Assembly (NCBI GenBank): GCA_016207465.1 | Contig: JACQPP010000015.1 | Coordinates: 1 to 8,573, forward strand | DNA: 8,573 nucleotides | Source: Methanobacteriota archaeon | Lineage (GTDB): Archaea; Halobacteriota; Syntropharchaeia; JACQPP01 | Direction of reading: 5' to 3' | Shown here: positions 6,352-8,573 of the stretch, piece after piece | How the letters are laid out: every line of letters starts with the position of its first letter | Position numbering within the stretch: position 1 is the first letter of the stretch | The notes under the pieces: generated by a model | Told to the model about the DNA's origin: nothing | Seen by the model: the letters and a program-made list of their open reading frames with translations, nothing else | Databases searched by the model: none | Position numbers and translations under genes: made by a program

Positions 6352-6789
6352 CTAGTCCTCCAGTTGGAGGCGGCCGCCGTTGCCCGACGGGCGCTCCGCG
6401 TTGGGGTTGAAGACCCGGAAGCCCCGCTCCCTCTCCTCGTAGTCAATGACGGCCCCCTCCAGGTAGCGGAGGCTCTTGGACTCGAGGAAGACCCGGAGGC
6501 CCCGGGTGGAGATGACACGATCGCCCCGGCTGGGCCTCTTCTGGAATTCGATGCTGTAGGCGTAGCCGGAGCAGCCGACGCCGACCATGGAGACCCGGAG
6601 GCCCCAGCCCTGCTTCTTCTGCTGGCGGGAGAGGGAGAGGAACTCGCTGGACGCGCGGCTGGTGATGGCAATCGGGGCCCTGTCATTGGCCGCCGTCGCC
6701 CCGCGGGGCGACGGCCAACCCTGCTTGTCGTTCAGGCGGGCCGACGTTTGTCGTAGTTCCGGGACGGGTCGTTGGGTGTCGGTGGCCAT
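6352..6789 (-). CDS. IscA/HesB-type (A-type) Fe-S carrier protein, divergent
   Basis: This is a 145-residue protein of the HesB/IscA family, whose members carry Fe or Fe-S clusters to apo-proteins. The domain begins near residue 39 (PIAITSRASSEF). It includes GVGCSGYAYSIEF (71-82) with the first conserved cysteine C73, then FLESKSLRYLEGAVIDYEE and FRVFNPNA (125-131). Two things are unusual. The C-terminal CGCG-type motif, which normally supplies two more ligands, is SGNG (135-138), so only one of three conserved cysteines remains. The protein also has about 38 extra N-terminal residues, including an in-frame palindromic repeat (25-35). No alternative start is seen between the ATG at 6789 and the domain. 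A GAGG lies 13 bases upstream, a weak spacing. The gene is flanked by two ferredoxin genes. The stop is TAG. Confidence 0.82.
   Translation of the reverse strand: MATDTQRPVPELRQTSARLNDKQGWPSPRGATAANDRAPIAITSRASSEFLSLSRQQKKQGWGLRVSMVGVGCSGYAYSIEFQKRPSRGDRVISTRGLRVFLESKSLRYLEGAVIDYEERERGFRVFNPNAERPSGNGGRLQLED
6357..6361 (-). promoter_or_regulatory. Ribosome binding site of the ferredoxin at 6071-6349
   Basis: GGAGG on the sense strand lies seven bases before the ATG at 6349, inside the last codons of the IscA-like gene (LED and stop). Confidence 0.7.
6686..6718. repeat. Palindromic element, copy 2, in frame inside the IscA-like gene
   Basis: The core is a perfect inverted repeat, arms GCCGTCGCCCC and GGGGCGACGGC around GC (6692-6715). 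The arms extend outward to TTGGCC and GGCCAA with a three-base asymmetry. It matches copy 1 in 27 of 30 bases and encodes WPSPRGATAAN in the N-terminal extension of the protein. As RNA it would form an 11-base-pair hairpin. Confidence 0.78.
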
Positions 6790-6804
6790 GGTCGGAGAAA
6801 TTCC

Positions 6805-7062
6805 TCAGAGGATTTCCTCGCCGGTGTCGAGGTTCTTGATGTGGATGGCGAGGGCAGGGCATCCCTCGGCGGCCTGCTTGTGGAGGGTGAGGTCGGGCTC
6901 GCCAATCTCCCGGAGGAAGAAGCCGGTGGCGGCGTCTTGGCTGGAGCCGACGAGGTCGGCCTTGGAGTCCCCGTTCATGACATAGGCCTCCTCGTGGATG
7001 ACGGCGCAGGTCCCCGCGCCGATGCACCCCTTGCGGTCGTATTCAATCCGGTACCGGGCCAT
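6805..7062 (-). CDS. Single-cluster ferredoxin, [3Fe-4S]-type pattern
   Basis: This 85-residue protein has KGCIGAGTC (C13, C19) and AAEGCPALAI (C68). The middle position of CxxCxxC is alanine (A16), leaving three cysteine ligands, as in [3Fe-4S] ferredoxins such as those partnering actinobacterial P450 enzymes. The N-terminus (MARYRIEYDRKG) is nearly the same as in the paralogue at 6071-6349 (MAKIRIVYNAKG), pointing to an old duplication. The ATG at 7062 lies five bases after the stop of the Tes-like gene, with GGAG eight bases upstream. Position suggests that it may serve the Tes-like enzyme, but no sequence feature proves this. Confidence 0.85.
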   Translation of the reverse strand: MARYRIEYDRKGCIGAGTCAVIHEEAYVMNGDSKADLVGSSQDAATGFFLREIGEPDLTLHKQAAEGCPALAIHIKNLDTGEEIL

Positions 7063-7067
7063 ACGTT

Positions 7068-8573
7068 CTACTCCGTTTTCTTGAGGTCCTCGATGGTGAC
7101 CTGGTCGAGGGCGTCGGCAATCTTGGCGGCGCCGCAGCCGGAGCCGCACCCTCCGCCGCGGATGGCCGCATCCGGGTTCAGGAGGGGGAGAATGCTGGAG
7201 CCTCCGGCGCCGGGGCCCGCGAGGACATTGGCGAAGTCCTGCTGGAGGGCCGCCTGGCCCCAGTCGCTCTGGAGGAGGGGGGTGCGGTCCCTGCTCCGGC
7301 GGATGGCGTCGTATTGGGCGACGATGACCCGCATCTCCTCCGGGGTGAGCCTGCGGTGGTACTTCTCGGCCTCCAGCTTCTTCTGGGTCTTGCGCTCCCA
7401 CTCGACGGCCGGAATGCTGTATTTGCGCTGGACCTTGTCCCGGTACATCTCGGGGATGACGTTGAAGGTGCAGAAGGGGAGCACCCGCCCATCCGGCACT
7501 GCATAGTGGATGTCGCACTTGTGGATGCGGTCGATGTCCCAGTTGTAGGGGTCCTGGAAGTGCATCATTCCGATGAAGAGGGAGTTGTAGTGGAAGTCGG
7601 CCAGGCCGTGGTAGTTGCCCCCGGTCATGGCCCCCGCCAGCATCCGCCCGAACTTCAGGTGCCGGGGCTTCTCCTTCTCGTCCAGGTATTTGCCGATGTT
7701 CAGCAGCAGCTTGCCGACGACCTTGGCCTTGGCGAGGCGGCGGTGGCTGGCGCCGTTGATTTCCTCGGTGAGCCGGCCCAGGTACTCGAAGAAGCCCTCC
7801 ACGTCGAAGAACCGGGTGATGGGGACCAATTTGTTCTGTCGGTCCTGATCCTTGAAGACGTAGGTGGCCATGCCGCAGGCGAAGTGGATGGAGAGCCGGT
7901 ACTTGGGCTGCTCCTTGATGGCCTCGATGAAGTCGGTGATCTGCTTGGCGCAGGGCACCGGGAAGAAGTCCTCCCGGCCAATCTGGCCGTCGGTCTGCTC
8001 CTCGATTTTCTTGATGGCCCCGGGGATGGTGATGCGCTGCTGCTTCCGCAGGTTCTCCGGGATGCGCCCCACCAGGGACACCGGCTGGAAGTTCACCGAG
8101 CGCACGATGTCCATGTTCGCGGAGCCGAACCGGATCATGTCCCCCAGCTCGTGGTCGTTGACCCCGCCGATGACCGTCGGGACCAGCACCACGCCGAGGC
8201 CCGCCCGGCGGCAGTTGTCCAGGGCCCGGGGGACCTCCCAGTAGTTCTTGGAGCCGGTCTGGGGGGTCACGCCGTCGAAGGACATGTAGAGGTTGTTGGA
8301 GCCGGCGGCCCGCACCTGCATGGCGAAGTCCGGGTCGTTGGCCAGACGGAGGCCGTTGGTGTTCAATTGGACGTGGTCGTAGCCGAGCTCCTTGGCCGCG
8401 CGGATGATGTCCAGGATGTCGTCCCGCAGGGTGGGCTCCCCGCCGGTGATCTGCACGGCGTTGGCCCCCACGGGCTTCACCATCTTCATGCGCTTCAGCA
8501 TGAACTTGATGGAGTCCAGGCTGGGCTCGTAGATGGGCTAGTTCTCCTTGGCGTAGAAGAAGCAGTACCAGCA
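7068..8573 (-). CDS. tes: Radical SAM protein, tetraether lipid synthase (Tes)-like, 5' end outside the window and interrupted by an in-frame TAG
   Basis: This is the likely glycerol dialkyl glycerol tetraether synthase, which joins the chain ends of two archaeol-type lipids by radical chemistry. The frame enters at the right edge with CWYCFFYAKEN, the last two cysteines of CxxxCxxC, then meets TAG at 8540-8538, then continues PIYEPSLDS. The first ATG after the TAG is at 8501. Numbered from that ATG, ITGGEP (18-23) binds SAM and QLNTNG follows at 45-50. C184, C209, C329 and C344 are candidate auxiliary-cluster ligands, and a Gly-rich CGSGC (452-456) lies near the C-terminus. A protein starting at 8501 would lack the SAM-cluster cysteines. 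The family call rests on the overall pattern and the lipid-gene context; as recalled, M. acetivorans Tes (MA1486) also neighbours GGR and ferredoxin genes. The stop is TAG. Confidence 0.75.
8538..8540 (-). other. In-frame TAG inside the radical SAM motif region of the Tes-like gene
   Basis: The codon lies between AAC and CCC in an otherwise continuous frame, ten codons after the second visible SAM-cluster cysteine. It could be a sequencing or assembly error (a single change from GAG, AAG or TGG), a true nonsense mutation, or a recoded codon. TAG ends three of the ten readable genes here, which argues against routine pyrrolysine decoding. Confidence 0.8.

Noticed and set aside
6365..6395. Possible third, decayed copy of the palindromic element at the end of the IscA-like gene (PSGNGGR region)
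   Set aside because: Some GC-rich words are shared, but the match needs gaps. The encoded residues align one for one with the usual C-terminal motif of the family, so nothing appears to be inserted.
8538..8540. Pyrrolysine decoding as the default explanation for the in-frame TAG
   Set aside because: TAG ends GGR, the IscA-like gene and the Tes-like gene itself, so it is an ordinary stop here. Without pyl genes in view, recoding is only one possibility.

Overview
This window looks like a GC-rich archaeal chromosome segment. The assignment rests on the genes. Three consecutive enzymes of archaeal ether-lipid synthesis are present: geranylgeranylglyceryl phosphate synthase (GGGPS), digeranylgeranylglyceryl phosphate synthase (DGGGPS) and geranylgeranyl reductase (GGR). 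With them are the archaeal membrane family DUF2070 and a radical SAM protein resembling the tetraether lipid synthase Tes. A Thermoplasmatota-like or other uncultured euryarchaeal source seems plausible, but the sequence alone does not settle it.

Almost all of the window is one tightly packed minus-strand operon, transcribed from right to left. In transcription order it holds: a Tes-like radical SAM enzyme (5' end outside the window), a small single-cluster ferredoxin, an IscA/HesB-type carrier, a second single-cluster ferredoxin, a thiolase, a 2[4Fe-4S] ferredoxin, GGR, DGGGPS, GGGPS and a DUF2070 protein. Neighbouring genes overlap by 1 or 4 bases (ATGA or TGATG junctions) or lie at most 15 bases apart. 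Several have strong GGAGG ribosome binding sites inside the preceding gene. No stretch over 300 bases lacks a gene. The operon promoter must lie beyond the right edge.

The genes form a membrane-lipid assembly line. GGGPS and DGGGPS make the two ether bonds. GGR, overlapping its probable ferredoxin donor, saturates the chains. The Tes-like enzyme would join two archaeol-type lipids tail to tail into tetraethers. The thiolase can supply acetoacetyl-CoA for the mevalonate pathway. The ferredoxins and A-type carrier suit the electron and Fe-S demands of GGR and Tes. DUF2070 has been proposed to be a membrane lipid hydrolase.

At the left edge an AT-rich gap carries an archaeal BRE/TATA box. It appears to drive a leaderless minus-strand gene, of which only nine codons (MSVKTITVT) are visible; these resemble the start of archaeal VapB-type antitoxins.

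Two observations stand out. First, a near-identical ~30-base palindromic element sits in the same reading frame inside two unrelated genes, GGGPS and the IscA-like gene, adding the peptide PSP(P/R)GATAAN to both. Second, the Tes-like gene has an in-frame TAG ten codons after the last cysteine of its radical SAM motif.
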